From contig PBNP01000013.1 in assembly GCA_002723295.1 (NCBI GenBank), positions 45,389-109,388 of the forward strand: 64,000 nt of DNA. The letters are read 5' to 3'. Shown piece by piece: positions 1 through 9,564 of the stretch. The notes beneath the pieces are model-generated. The model was given only the letters and a program-made list of their open reading frames with translations. It made no database searches and was not told where the DNA came from. A program made the position numbers and the translations under genes. Origin of the DNA: Flavobacteriaceae bacterium. GTDB taxonomy: Bacteria; Bacteroidota; Bacteroidia; Flavobacteriales; Flavobacteriaceae. Position 1 is the first letter of the stretch; every line of letters begins with the position of its first letter.

Positions 1-1
1 G

Positions 2-3000
2 GATTGTGCTGCTGTTATGTTCTTTATATTAAATGTTGTAGCACCTCAAGAGGGAGGAGTATGTGAAGTAACAGGAGAATATCCACCAATATTTGTTACA
101 CCCGAAGTAGAAGATATAACAATTGATCTTACACCATACTTTAATTCCTTTGGTGGATTTGAAGCCTTCTCTCAATCATTTAAATTAGAAATTGTTGATC
201 CATACCTAAGTATTGGTCAAGCTGAATTAGAAGGAGTTAAATTAACTATTAGATTTACTGGACAAGAAGGTTTTGATATTATTCAATTCCAAACTAATGA
301 CTTAAATGGAAATTGTTTGAATATAGTTGAAGTGCCTGTTATTGTTGATCCAAATGCTGGAGACTTTACAACAGATGCAGGTGGTGGATTTGGAGATGGC
401 GGCCCTGGAGAGGGTGGTCCAGAAGGAGTCGAATGTCAATGGTATGAGTTAGGCAATATATATGCTGACCAGAGTCAATCTATCTTAGGAGTTGATCTTA
501 CTCCTGCATTATCGCAAATGCCTGATTTTGACATAAATAATGTAGAGGTTCAAACTACTTTTTATGGAGATGAACTACTTGGCTGGAGTATTGAAGCACC
601 AACTGCAACAAGCCCAGCATTAATGACTTTAACTCTACCTCCAGCATTTTCGTATGTAGGTGTAGACATAGCAATTATTGACTCATCAACAGGAGAATGT
701 TATGGTATAATATGGTATGATGTATATCCTGTAGATTATACAACCGAGGAGTGTATTGTTTATTTTGGTGATGATCCAAGTCAACCTCAACATGAGATTT
801 GGTTCGCTCCATCTTCGCAAGAAACTTCTGGAAGCCTTTATGATTTCTTCTTTAGCCCAGCTGGAAATGAACTTGTTTTTGATGTTTATACAGACAGTGA
901 TGATCTTCTTTCTTTATCTATTAATGATAAAAATGAGATAGAAATTGTAACAGGTGAAGAAACAGGAACTGGAAACATATATATAGATGCAAATGATCCT
1001 AATGCTAACTGTTTTATTAGCATTGTTTTCCCGTTTGTAATTGATTCTGAAGGTCCTCAGACAGAGGCTCCGCCAGACTTCAATTGCCCACAATATGTAG
1101 AAGATATTTGGCCATTATGGGCTGCAAATGATGATCCAAGAGAATATATGTTAAACTTGAGTGATTACTTCTTCATTCCATCATCAGGAATTAAATATTC
1201 ATTATTAATGCCTGAAGATTGGGGCGGAGCAATTGAGCCATTCATAGATATTGAAATAGACGGATCGTTCTTAAAAGTGAGAACTGACCAAAGATATGGA
1301 GAGGTTGCTTTTCAAGTTGCATATGAGCCATTGAATCCTTCTTCAGAAAGTACTTGTGAGGTTTCTTATATAGATCTTATGATTACAGTTGAAGATGTTT
1401 TAGGAGCTACACAGGCTGAATTTGAAGCAAATTGTAGTAATACTGAACTTATTTCTGTAGACCAAGTAGAGACACTTCTAACTTTCGAACTTGGTGTTGT
1501 AGAGGATATTTATGTCGATTTAAGAGAATACTTAATAGAGTATAATTCTGATGTTGATTTTTATATTAGATATGATATAATGTTCCCTCCAATGACTGAT
1601 CCTGATCCAGCTAATTACTCAATGCCAATAGTAGATGGATTTATGACTGGAATGAGTGACTTGATAATCTTTGCACCTGCATTTGAGGCTGGTACTGGAT
1701 CTATTCCAGTGGAAGTATTTGATTTTGTTACAGGTTGTAATGAAGTATTCTACGTTAATGTGGAGGTAGTTGATAATCTTGGACTATCTGAGATTGATTG
1801 TCCTGCACCATTAATTGATTTTGCTGAGTTTACAGGACAAGCAGATCAACCACTTGAAATTAATTTAGGTGATTTCTTTGGTGTTTCTGGTGATGTATCA
1901 GGAACAACAACATCTCAATTCATTTATGAAGTCGGATCAGATCGTCCAAATAAAGTATATTTAGAATTAAATCAAGCTGAGAATAAATTAATTATTTCTC
2001 CAAATCCTGGACCTGAAGTCTTTGGAGATGTATTTGTTTATATTATGGCAGCAGACTCTCAAGAATATTGTGAGACTTTTGTAGATCTTAGGGTAACTAT
2101 TTTACCTGCAGGTGTAACTGCAAATGAATGTCCTTATGTTTATAGTGAATATTTAGATGACACCTATCAGTTCCCTTCTGATCAAACTACAGCTGAAGTA
2201 TATTTAGGAGAGTGGATAACAGATGATCAATCTATTGAAGATTGGTGGGTTCATATGGATATGAATCCTCAATTAGACTATAGTGTAGACGATATTGGTA
2301 CAGTTACTTTATATCTGAAAGAATTTATTCCAGGAGATGTTACTTTCTGGGTTGATGCAATAGATCCATTTGGATGTATTCTTTCAAAACAGTTTGTTGT
2401 TAGAGTAGGCGAAGTTTCTGCAGAGTTTGCTTTCAACAGATGTCCTGAGATTACTGAAGACGGTCAAAGAGATCTTAATAATCAATTATCTGCACAAGGA
2501 GTTACAGATAATATTATTGCTAGCTCACAAGACTTTGTAAGTGTTGACCTATCAGGAGTTTATTCAGATCCAGATGGGGATCAAATATTCTTTGAAGCAT
2601 TTAGTAATAATCCTGCAATTGCCTCAGTAGGTATTGAAAGTAGTACATTGACTATTTTCTATCTACCACAAAAGTATGGAGATGTAAGCTTTGAGTTTTT
2701 CGCAAGAGATGGTGATCCATTCTGTGATATTGGACAAACAATTCATATATCTAGAGACGCTCCAGCTGGGGTTGTAGCTGAAGTAATTTGTCCTGAACTT
2801 ATTACTGAATTGCCAGATATTGAAGTAGTTCAAGGCTCCGCATTAGATATAATTCCATTAAGCCAAGTCTTTGCTGATATCAGCACATCTACCTTTAACA
2901 TTTTTGCAGTGAGTGCAAATCCACAAATAGTTGAAGCAGAAGTGGATGCAGATAAATTGGTATTAGAGTATGCTTCAGATATAGATGGAGCCGCTAGTGT

Positions 3001-4783
3001 AACAGTAGTTTCTAGTAATGTTTCTGGAACTTGTGAGCGTGAAATAAGTTTTGATGTAAGAGTTGTACCTCCTGCTGTAAACCTTTCACCAGTATTTGAG
3101 CCTCAAAGTATTACTTTACAGGAGAATGATGCTGATGAAACTAGTGCTGCTATTGAAAAATTTGCTGCTACTATTTTAGTTTCAGACCCAGAAGGATCTG
3201 CTCTTAGTGTAACTATTACTTCAGGTAATGATGCAAACATTTTTGATCTAAGAGAAAATAGTGGACATCATGACCTTTATGTAATTGGTAAGCTGGATTA
3301 TGAGGATGCCGAATTCCATGAATTAGAACTTGCTGCTTCAGATGGTGAAAATACTACTAAGTATATGTATAGAGTAAATGTGGAGGATATTCAAAATGCT
3401 TCCGTAGATCAAGATTTCAATTTCACTGTTTACGATCAGGAAAATGAGTCTGATACTGCTTCTGGTACAACTGGCAGAATAGGCAGAAATCAATCTTACA
3501 AACGCTTCATTAATCCTAGACACAGACAAATGGAAGTTGGAAAATGGAAAGTTCGTAAGAAAATTACCGGTGGTGCTGATAAGGATTTATTTACAATTAA
3601 CTCAGTAGAAGAAGGTGGTGGTGGCCCTGAACAAAGAGAGACTAACATGGTTGATGTTCTAGCCTTTAAGACTCCTCCTGATTATGAAAATCCAATAGAT
3701 CATAATATGGATAATGTATATGAGGTAATTGTAGAACTTATTAATGAGGATGATGGTGGATCTGAAATTCCTGTACCCGTTACTCAGGCTGAGTTAATCG
3801 TTCCGGAGAATGATGATAAGGTAATTGAGATTCAATCAATAGGTTCTGATCCAACTCAAGATACTGATGGTGATGGTATTCCTGATGTAACTGATAATAG
3901 TCCATTATATGCTAATCCGGATCAAGCTGATGCAGATGGTGATGGTGTTGGTGATGTAACTGATGATGATGATCAAGATGGTGTGTGGAATCCAAATGAT
4001 GGATGTTCTTCTACACCTCTTGGAGATAGAGTTGATATAAATGGTTGTTCAATATTCTATCTGCCTACCAACAACTTTACAGTTAGTAAGTCAGAGAAAT
4101 GTATTGGCACGAATAGTATTTCAGTAGGCGCATTAAATACTACTTACACCTACAACTATACAGTATCTGGAACAACAGGCACAGATATATCAAGTCAATT
4201 CACTGGTGATAATATGCAGATTGAAAATCTTTCTGCAGGAACATATTCACTTTGTTTGACAGTAGATGGTATTGCATCTTCAGTTTATCAGCGTTGCTAT
4301 ACACTTACAATTACTGAGCCTGATCCATTAAGTGTATACAGTATAACTGATCCTGGTAATAACTCTGTAACATTTAATCTTGAAGGAGGAACAGTTTATA
4401 CCATTATTCATAATGGAATTGCTACTCAAACTGATAAATCTACCTATACAGTTTCGTTAGATGCAGGAATGAATGAAATAAGTATTACAACTGGAATTGA
4501 ATGTCAAGGCCAATTTGCAACTACTTACTTCAATTCGAGTCCAGTTGATTTAGCACCTAATCCATTTAAGAGTTCAGTTAACTTGTATGTTGGTGGAGAT
4601 GATGAAGCTGTTACAGTTACTGTATTCGACATGGGTGGAATGCAGGTTATGACTATGGAGAAAGTGTTACAGCTTAATTCTCGTAATATTGAAGTGAATA
4701 CTTCTTCTCTTATGGCGGGAACATATATTATTAAAATAAAAGGAGCAACAACTAAACAAACATTTGTTGCAATAAAACAATAA
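2..4783 (+). CDS. Giant repeat-built surface protein with T9SS type A sorting domain (5' end outside window)
   Basis: The reading frame stays open to the left edge, so the protein starts before the window; the ATG at 17 is internal. About nine tandem Ig-like units of 110-120 residues fill the first 1000 residues. Each opens with a Cys (often CP) and has a second Cys near its end followed by a beta-strand. A cadherin-like domain follows (about 1025-1125), then calcium-binding thrombospondin type-3 repeats (DTDGDGIPD, DADGDGVGD, about 1280-1330), a module beginning IFYLPTNN (about 1346), and a C-terminal Por-type sorting domain (APNPF...GTYIIKIKG) of about 75 residues. From what is known of the family, it should be secreted by the type IX system and anchored at the cell surface, as an adhesin or structural protein; no catalytic domain is visible. 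It lies 5 bases upstream of a lipoprotein gene, probably in one operon. Confidence 0.85.
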   Translation, partial: DCAAVMFFILNVVAPQEGGVCEVTGEYPPIFVTPEVEDITIDLTPYFNSFGGFEAFSQSFKLEIVDPYLSIGQAELEGVKLTIRFTGQEGFDIIQFQTNDLNGNCLNIVEVPVIVDPNAGDFTTDAGGGFGDGGPGEGGPEGVECQWYELGNIYADQSQSILGVDLTPALSQMPDFDINNVEVQTTFYGDELLGWSIEAPTATSPALMTLTLPPAFSYVGVDIAIIDSSTGECYGIIWYDVYPVDYTTEECIVYFGDDPSQPQHEIWFAPSSQETSGSLYDFFFSPAGNELVFDVYTDSDDLLSLSINDKNEIEIVTGEETGTGNIYIDANDPNANCFISIVFPFVIDSEGPQTEAPPDFNCPQYVEDIWPLWAANDDPREYMLNLSDYFFIPSSGIKYSLLMPEDWGGAIEPFIDIEIDGSFLKVRTDQRYGEVAFQVAYEPLNPSSESTCEVSYIDLMITVEDVLGATQAEFEANCSNTELISVDQVETLLTFELGVVEDIYVDLREYLIEYNSDVDFYIRYDIMFPPMTDPDPANYSMPIVDGFMTGMSDLIIFAPAFEAGTGSIPVEVFDFVTGCNEVFYVNVEVVDNLGLSEIDCPAPLIDFAEFTGQADQPLEINLGDFFGVSGDVSGTTTSQFIYEVGSDRPNKVYLELNQAENKLIISPNPGPEVFGDVFVYIMAADSQEYCETFVDLRVTILPAGVTANECPYVYSEYLDDTYQFPSDQTTAEVYLGEWITDDQSIEDWWVHMDMNPQLDYSVDDIGTVTLYLKEFIPGDVTFWVDAIDPFGCILSKQFVVRVGEVSAEFAFNRCPEITEDGQRDLNNQLSAQGVTDNIIASSQDFVSVDLSGVYSDPDGDQIFFEAFSNNPAIASVGIESSTLTIFYLPQKYGDVSFEFFARDGDPFCDIGQTIHISRDAPAGVVAEVICPELITELPDIEVVQGSALDIIPLSQVFADISTSTFNIFAVSANPQIVEAEVDADKLVLEYASDIDGAASVTVVSSNVSGTCEREISFDVRVVPPAVNLSPVFEPQSITLQENDADETSAAIEKFAATILVSDPEGSALSVTITSGNDANIFDLRENSGHHDLYVIGKLDYEDAEFHELELAASDGENTTKYMYRVNVEDIQNASVDQDFNFTVYDQENESDTASGTTGRIGRNQSYKRFINPRHRQMEVGKWKVRKKITGGADKDLFTINSVEEGGGGPEQRETNMVDVLAFKTPPDYENPIDHNMDNVYEVIVELINEDDGGSEIPVPVTQAELIVPENDDKVIEIQSIGSDPTQDTDGDGIPDVTDNSPLYANPDQADADGDGVGDVTDDDDQDGVWNPNDGCSSTPLGDRVDINGCSIFYLPTNNFTVSKSEKCIGTNSISVGALNTTYTYNYTVSGTTGTDISSQFTGDNMQIENLSAGTYSLCLTVDGIASSVYQRCYTLTITEPDPLSVYSITDPGNNSVTFNLEGGTVYTIIHNGIATQTDKSTYTVSLDAGMNEISITTGIECQGQFATTYFNSSPVDLAPNPFKSSVNLYVGGDDEAVTVTVFDMGGMQVMTMEKVLQLNSRNIEVNTSSLMAGTYIIKIKGATTKQTFVAIKQ

Positions 4784-4788
4784 AAGTT

Positions 4789-5526
4789 ATGAAACGATTA
4801 ATATATACATTTTTAGGTTTAATTATAATAACAGCTTGCTCTAAGAGCAGTGGAGGAGGAGAAGATCCGGCAGTAGTGACACCACCGCCTGAACCACCTC
4901 CTGTAATTTTGCAACCAGGAACTCCTAATTTGGAATTCCCTGCTGATAATGAACCTTGTCAGGATGGTACTTCAGTTAGCGATACTCAAAGTTCGATTAC
5001 ATTTCGTTGGAGCGCTACTGCAAACACAAACAATTATGTGCTTAATGTTGAGAATTTAGCAACTCTCTCTACTTTCTCGTTTGAGTCAACTTCTGCAAGT
5101 AAAGCAGTAACTTTAAATAAATCTGAACCATACCGTTGGAGTGTTACAGCACAAGGTGAGGCTGGGTCTAATCCTGCTACTAGTTCTGCATGGAGATTTT
5201 ATTTAGCTGGTGATGCACAAGTTAACTATGCTCCTTTCCCTCCAGATTTATTATTGCCAAGATCTGGTTCGAATGTATTTGCTGTTAACAATCAAGTTTC
5301 ACTGAGTTGGAGCGCATCAGATGTTGATAATGATCTGGCAACTTATGATGTTTATTTAGATACTAGTGATGGTAGTACTCTTCTTGGAACTTACAATCAT
5401 GTTGCTGAAACAACTAATCTTGATGTTACCGTAACAGGTAATACACTTTATTATTGGAAGGTTGTTGCTACTGATGCAGATGGAAATACTAGTAATTCAG
5501 GAGTATATACTTTTAGAGTTCAATAG
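4789..5526 (+). CDS. Lipoprotein with two fibronectin type III-like domains
   Basis: A 245-residue protein with a clear lipoprotein signal (lipobox ITAC, Cys17), then a Gly- and Pro-rich linker (PPPEPPPV) and two FN3-like beta-sandwich domains (about 45-140 and 145-245). The domains show the 'FRWSAT...NNYVLNVE' and 'LSWSASDVDNDLATYDVYL' patterns. It has no catalytic motif and is probably an outer-membrane surface lipoprotein. It starts 5 bases after the giant T9SS protein and is followed by a strong terminator, so the two are likely co-transcribed and may work together at the surface. The functional partnership is inferred from context only. Confidence 0.75.
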   Translation: MKRLIYTFLGLIIITACSKSSGGGEDPAVVTPPPEPPPVILQPGTPNLEFPADNEPCQDGTSVSDTQSSITFRWSATANTNNYVLNVENLATLSTFSFESTSASKAVTLNKSEPYRWSVTAQGEAGSNPATSSAWRFYLAGDAQVNYAPFPPDLLLPRSGSNVFAVNNQVSLSWSASDVDNDLATYDVYLDTSDGSTLLGTYNHVAETTNLDVTVTGNTLYYWKVVATDADGNTSNSGVYTFRVQ

Positions 5527-5556
5527 TATAATACTTTAAGTATTCATGTTTAATTT

Positions 5557-5588
5557 AAAAAGGCTTGGAATTCTCTCCAAGCCTTTTT
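5557..5588 (+). terminator. Rho-independent terminator
   Basis: A perfect 13-bp inverted repeat (AAAAAGGCTTGGA / TCCAAGCCTTTTT) with a 6-base loop, ending in a T run, lies 30 bases after the lipoprotein stop. It closes the T9SS protein-lipoprotein operon. The symmetric A and T flanks would let it work in both directions. Confidence 0.9.
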
Positions 5589-5614
5589 AAATTTAATTCA
5601 TTAGACAGTGTATA

Positions 5615-5863
5615 ATGGAGAAACAAAATAATTACTGGAGAAAGAATCTAATTTATTTAAAATACCTTTTATTTATTTGGTTTATTGTCTCTTATGGAGC
5701 TGGAATTTTATTCAATGACTTTCTAAACAACTTTCATATAGGGGGTTTTCCTCTAGGCTTTTGGTTCGCTCAACAAGGCTCTGTCTATGCGTTTGTAATC
5801 ATAATTTTTGTATATGTTTATCTTATGAATAAACTAGATAAATCTCATGGTTATGAAGATTAA
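5615..5863 (+). CDS. DUF4212 small subunit of sodium/substrate symporter
   Basis: An 82-residue membrane protein with two predicted helices (about 12-33 and 49-70) and the family-typical pattern YWRKNLIY...LFIWF and GGFPLGFWFAQQGS. DUF4212 proteins are the small partners of VC_2705-type solute:sodium symporters. The gene lies 25 bases upstream of exactly such a symporter and then acetyl-CoA synthetase, which points to short-chain acid (acetate-type) uptake. Length and gene order are as expected for the family. Confidence 0.88.
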   Translation: MEKQNNYWRKNLIYLKYLLFIWFIVSYGAGILFNDFLNNFHIGGFPLGFWFAQQGSVYAFVIIIFVYVYLMNKLDKSHGYED

Positions 5864-5888
5864 TTTTTCAAAAGAATATTTATAATAT

Positions 5889-7601
5889 ATGAATGTCCAA
5901 CTATGGACCTACGTAATTGTAGGCATAACATTTGCGCTATATATTGGAATAGCTATTTGGTCAAAAGTATCATCTACTAGTGATTTTTATGTAGCTGGTG
6001 GTGGAATTTCTCCATGGGCTAATGGGATGGCTACAGCTGCTGATTGGATGTCTGCAGCCTCCTTTATTTCTATGGCTGGACTTATTTCACTTATGGGATA
6101 CGATGGCAGTGTATATATAATGGGATGGACTGGAGGATATGTTCTTTTAGCACTTCTATTAGCTCCATATCTTCGAAAGTTTGGTAAATATACTGTTCCG
6201 GATTTTATTGGCGAAAGATATTATTCAAAGAGTGCAAGAATTGTTGCTGTACTTTGTGCTTTATTAGTATCATTTACATATATAGCAGGTCAAATGCGAG
6301 GAGTGGGAGTTGTTTTTTCTAGATTTTTAGAGGTTGATATAAATACTGGAGTAATTATTGGGATGATAATTGTATTATTTTATGCTGTAATGGGTGGAAT
6401 GAAAGGAATAACCTACACACAAGTTGCACAATATTGTGTGTTAATTTTTGCCTTTATGGTTCCTGCAATTTTTATTTCTTTTCAAATGACAGGTAATTTA
6501 ATCCCTCAGATAGGTATGGGGTCAAAAATCAGTGATGGATCTGGATTAAATATATTGGAAAAACTCAATATGATATCCCTAGACTTAGGGTTTAATGAAT
6601 ACACTAGAAGGAGTAAATCATTGTTTGATATATTAGCGATTACTTTAGCATTAATGGTTGGAACAGCAGGCCTACCCCATGTAATTGTTCGTTTTTTTAC
6701 GGTAAAAAAAGTTAGTGATGCAAGAAAATCTGCTGGACTAGCATTATTATTTATAGCAATTTTATACACAACTGCTCCTGCTGTTTCTGTATTCTCTCGA
6801 ATAAACCTAATAGAAACAGTAAGCAATAAACCTTATTCATCTATGCCAAATTGGTTTAAAAATTGGGAAAAGACAGGTCTTTTAAAGTTTAATGACAAGA
6901 ATAATGATGGAAATATTCAATATCTCTCAAATCAAAATTTAAATGAACTTTATGTAGATCCTGACATCATGGTCCTTGCAAATCCTGAAATTGCTGATTT
7001 ACCTCCTTGGATAATTGCTTTGGTAGCAGCTGGAGGACTCGCAGCCGCATTATCAACAGCTGCAGGGTTATTATTAGTAATTTCATCATCTATTTCTCAT
7101 GATCTTATAAAAAATATTTTTAATCCATCTATATCTGACAAGGGTGAATTATGGGCTGCAAGAATTTCTGCAACTCTTGCCGTAGTAGTTGCTGGGTATT
7201 TCGGAATTAATCCGCCAGATTTTGTCGCTGCAGTGGTTGCATTAGCCTTTGGACTGGCTGCAGCATCTTTTTTTCCTGCAATCATTTTAGGTATTTTTTA
7301 TAAAAAGATGAATAAAGAAGGAGCAATTACTGGTATGTTAGTAGGAGTATTATTAATGTCTTTTTATATATTAAAATTTAAATTCGGAATTTTTGATGGA
7401 GGTAAAGAGGCAGTGCCTTTATTAAAAGAGCAATGGTGGTTTGGTATTTCACCTGAAGGATTTGGTGCTGTTGCTATGATTATACATTTTTTAGTCGCTT
7501 TGCTAGTAAATAAATTTACATCAGATCCACCAAAATATGTTCAGGAAATAGTTGAAAATATTCGTATTCCAGTTGGTGCCCCTCCTGCAAAAAATCATTA
7601 G
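5889..7601 (+). CDS. Sodium:solute symporter, VC_2705 / acetate permease-like
   Basis: A 570-residue inner-membrane transporter of the SSS family with about 13 hydrophobic helices. The N-terminal SSS features are present (SDFYVAGGGISPWANGMATAADWMSAASF), as in ActP-type cation/acetate symporters, with the GGMKGITYTQVAQY segment around residue 170. A soluble insertion of about 70 residues (about 310-375, including DKNNDGN) separates two helices. It sits between its DUF4212 partner and acetyl-CoA synthetase, so it likely imports acetate or a related monocarboxylate with Na+. The substrate is inferred from neighbours. Confidence 0.85.
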   Translation: MNVQLWTYVIVGITFALYIGIAIWSKVSSTSDFYVAGGGISPWANGMATAADWMSAASFISMAGLISLMGYDGSVYIMGWTGGYVLLALLLAPYLRKFGKYTVPDFIGERYYSKSARIVAVLCALLVSFTYIAGQMRGVGVVFSRFLEVDINTGVIIGMIIVLFYAVMGGMKGITYTQVAQYCVLIFAFMVPAIFISFQMTGNLIPQIGMGSKISDGSGLNILEKLNMISLDLGFNEYTRRSKSLFDILAITLALMVGTAGLPHVIVRFFTVKKVSDARKSAGLALLFIAILYTTAPAVSVFSRINLIETVSNKPYSSMPNWFKNWEKTGLLKFNDKNNDGNIQYLSNQNLNELYVDPDIMVLANPEIADLPPWIIALVAAGGLAAALSTAAGLLLVISSSISHDLIKNIFNPSISDKGELWAARISATLAVVVAGYFGINPPDFVAAVVALAFGLAAASFFPAIILGIFYKKMNKEGAITGMLVGVLLMSFYILKFKFGIFDGGKEAVPLLKEQWWFGISPEGFGAVAMIIHFLVALLVNKFTSDPPKYVQEIVENIRIPVGAPPAKNH

Positions 7602-7622
7602 ATTAACTAAAGTTTTATTAAC

Positions 7623-9533
7623 ATGTCTGATTATCACATTAAAAATTTAGAAGATTATTCCAAAAATTATAAATCTTCTGTAAATAATCCAGAAAAATTT
7701 TGGGCTGAAATTGCAAAAAATAATTTTGTTTGGAAAAGAGAATGGAATTCTGTTTTGAACTGGGATTTTAACAAACCAGAAATAAAATGGTTTGAGGGAG
7801 CTATTTTAAATATTACAGAGAATTGTATTGATAGACATCTTGATAAGCATGCCAATAAAACTGCAATTGTTTTTGAACCAAATGATGAGAATGAAAAAGA
7901 GAAAAAAATATCTTACAAAGAGCTCTATATAAGAGTTAATAAAATGTCAAATGTATTAAAAAGCAAAGGAGTAAAAAAAGGTGATAGGGTTTGTATTTAT
8001 CTACCAATGATTCCAGAATTGGCAATTTCAGTTTTAGCCTGTGCAAGAATTGGAGCAATTCATTCAGTTGTTTTTGCTGGCTTTTCTTCAACGGCATTAG
8101 CTACTAGAATAATTGATTGTGACTGTAGACTTGTTATCACCTCAGATGGATCTTTTAGAGGCAATAAAATTCTTGATTTGAAAGCTATAGTTGATAAAGC
8201 TTTAGATAATTGCCCACAAGTTTCAAAGGTTTTATTAGTAAATAGGACAAAGAATAAAATTTCATTAAAAAAGGATAGGGACGAATTATTAGCACCATTA
8301 TTACAAGAAGCTAAAGAGGAATGTGTTGCTGAACCTATGCAATCTGAAGACCCTTTGTTTATTTTATACACATCAGGTTCAACAGGAAAACCTAAAGGCA
8401 TGGTTCATTCAACTGCAGGATATATGGTAGGAGCCGCATATACTTTTAAAAATATATTTCAATATGGAGATGAAGATATTTACTGGTGTACAGCTGATAT
8501 TGGATGGGTAACTGGCCATTCATACATTGTTTATGGCCCACTATTAAATGCTGCAACCACTGTTATGTTTGAAGGCGTGCCATCATATCCTGATTTTGGC
8601 CGTTTTTGGAAAATAGTTGAAAAATACCGAGTAAATCAATTTTATACTGCTCCAACAGCTATAAGGGCACTAGCAAAAGAATCTTTAGATTTTGTAAATA
8701 AATATAATCTATCTTCATTAAAAGTGCTTGGATCAGTTGGTGAGCCAATTAATGAAGAGGCTTGGAATTGGTACAATAATCATATAGGAAAAAATAAATG
8801 TCCAATAGTAGATACTTGGTGGCAAACCGAAACAGGTTCTATTATGATCTCTTCTATACCTAATGTAATAAAAGGAAAAGCAACTTTTGCAACTTTACCC
8901 TTTATAGGAATTCAACCTGTATTAATGGATAATAATGGAAAGGAAATACTTGAGAATTCAGTTGAGGGAAGATTGTGTGTAAAATTTCCTTGGCCATCAA
9001 TTGCAAGAACAATTTGGGGAGATCATCAAAGATATAAAGACACCTATTTCTCAACATTCGAAAATCATTATTTTACAGGAGATGGTTCTTACAGAGACGA
9101 CCAGGGATATTACAGAATTACTGGAAGAGTTGATGATGTAATAATTGTTTCAGGTCATAATTTAGGAACTGCTCCTATAGAAGATGCTATAAACGAACAC
9201 AATGAAGTTGCTGAGTCTGCAATAGTTGGAGTTCCTCATGAGGTAAAAGGGAACTCTTTGTTTGGATACATCAATTTAAAGTCGAAGATTGATCCAACTA
9301 AACAGAATCAACTGAGAAATGAAATAAATGGGTTAATTTCTAATCAAATTGGACCTATTGCAAAGTTAGATCAGATTGAATTTGTCCCAGGATTACCAAA
9401 AACAAGGTCTGGAAAGATTATGCGAAGAATTCTAAGAAAAATTGCTCATAATGAAGTAGATAATTTAGGAGATGTATCAACTCTGTTAAATCCAGAAATT
9501 GTCAATCAAATAATCAATCAAATAATAAAATAG
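7623..9533 (+). CDS. acs: Acetyl-CoA synthetase (AMP-forming)
   Basis: A 636-residue enzyme, the usual length, converting acetate, ATP and CoA to acetyl-CoA through acetyl-AMP in the cytoplasm. Visible motifs are the P-loop-like YTSGSTGKPKGM (about 249-260), the acyl-binding WWQTETGS (about 398) and the C-terminal SGKIMRR, whose lysine (K598) is the catalytic residue and, in known homologues, the target of regulatory acetylation. It starts 21 bases after the symporter, completing an uptake-activation operon. Closely related propionyl-CoA synthetases cannot be excluded, but the length and motifs fit Acs. Confidence 0.93.
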   Translation: MSDYHIKNLEDYSKNYKSSVNNPEKFWAEIAKNNFVWKREWNSVLNWDFNKPEIKWFEGAILNITENCIDRHLDKHANKTAIVFEPNDENEKEKKISYKELYIRVNKMSNVLKSKGVKKGDRVCIYLPMIPELAISVLACARIGAIHSVVFAGFSSTALATRIIDCDCRLVITSDGSFRGNKILDLKAIVDKALDNCPQVSKVLLVNRTKNKISLKKDRDELLAPLLQEAKEECVAEPMQSEDPLFILYTSGSTGKPKGMVHSTAGYMVGAAYTFKNIFQYGDEDIYWCTADIGWVTGHSYIVYGPLLNAATTVMFEGVPSYPDFGRFWKIVEKYRVNQFYTAPTAIRALAKESLDFVNKYNLSSLKVLGSVGEPINEEAWNWYNNHIGKNKCPIVDTWWQTETGSIMISSIPNVIKGKATFATLPFIGIQPVLMDNNGKEILENSVEGRLCVKFPWPSIARTIWGDHQRYKDTYFSTFENHYFTGDGSYRDDQGYYRITGRVDDVIIVSGHNLGTAPIEDAINEHNEVAESAIVGVPHEVKGNSLFGYINLKSKIDPTKQNQLRNEINGLISNQIGPIAKLDQIEFVPGLPKTRSGKIMRRILRKIAHNEVDNLGDVSTLLNPEIVNQIINQIIK

Positions 9534-9564
9534 ACATATAATCATTAATAATAAGTTCTTTCAT

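Noticed and set aside
8060-8401. 113-codon minus-strand ORF in acs
   Set aside because: It overlaps a well-conserved enzyme gene completely and has no recognisable domain; shadow frame.
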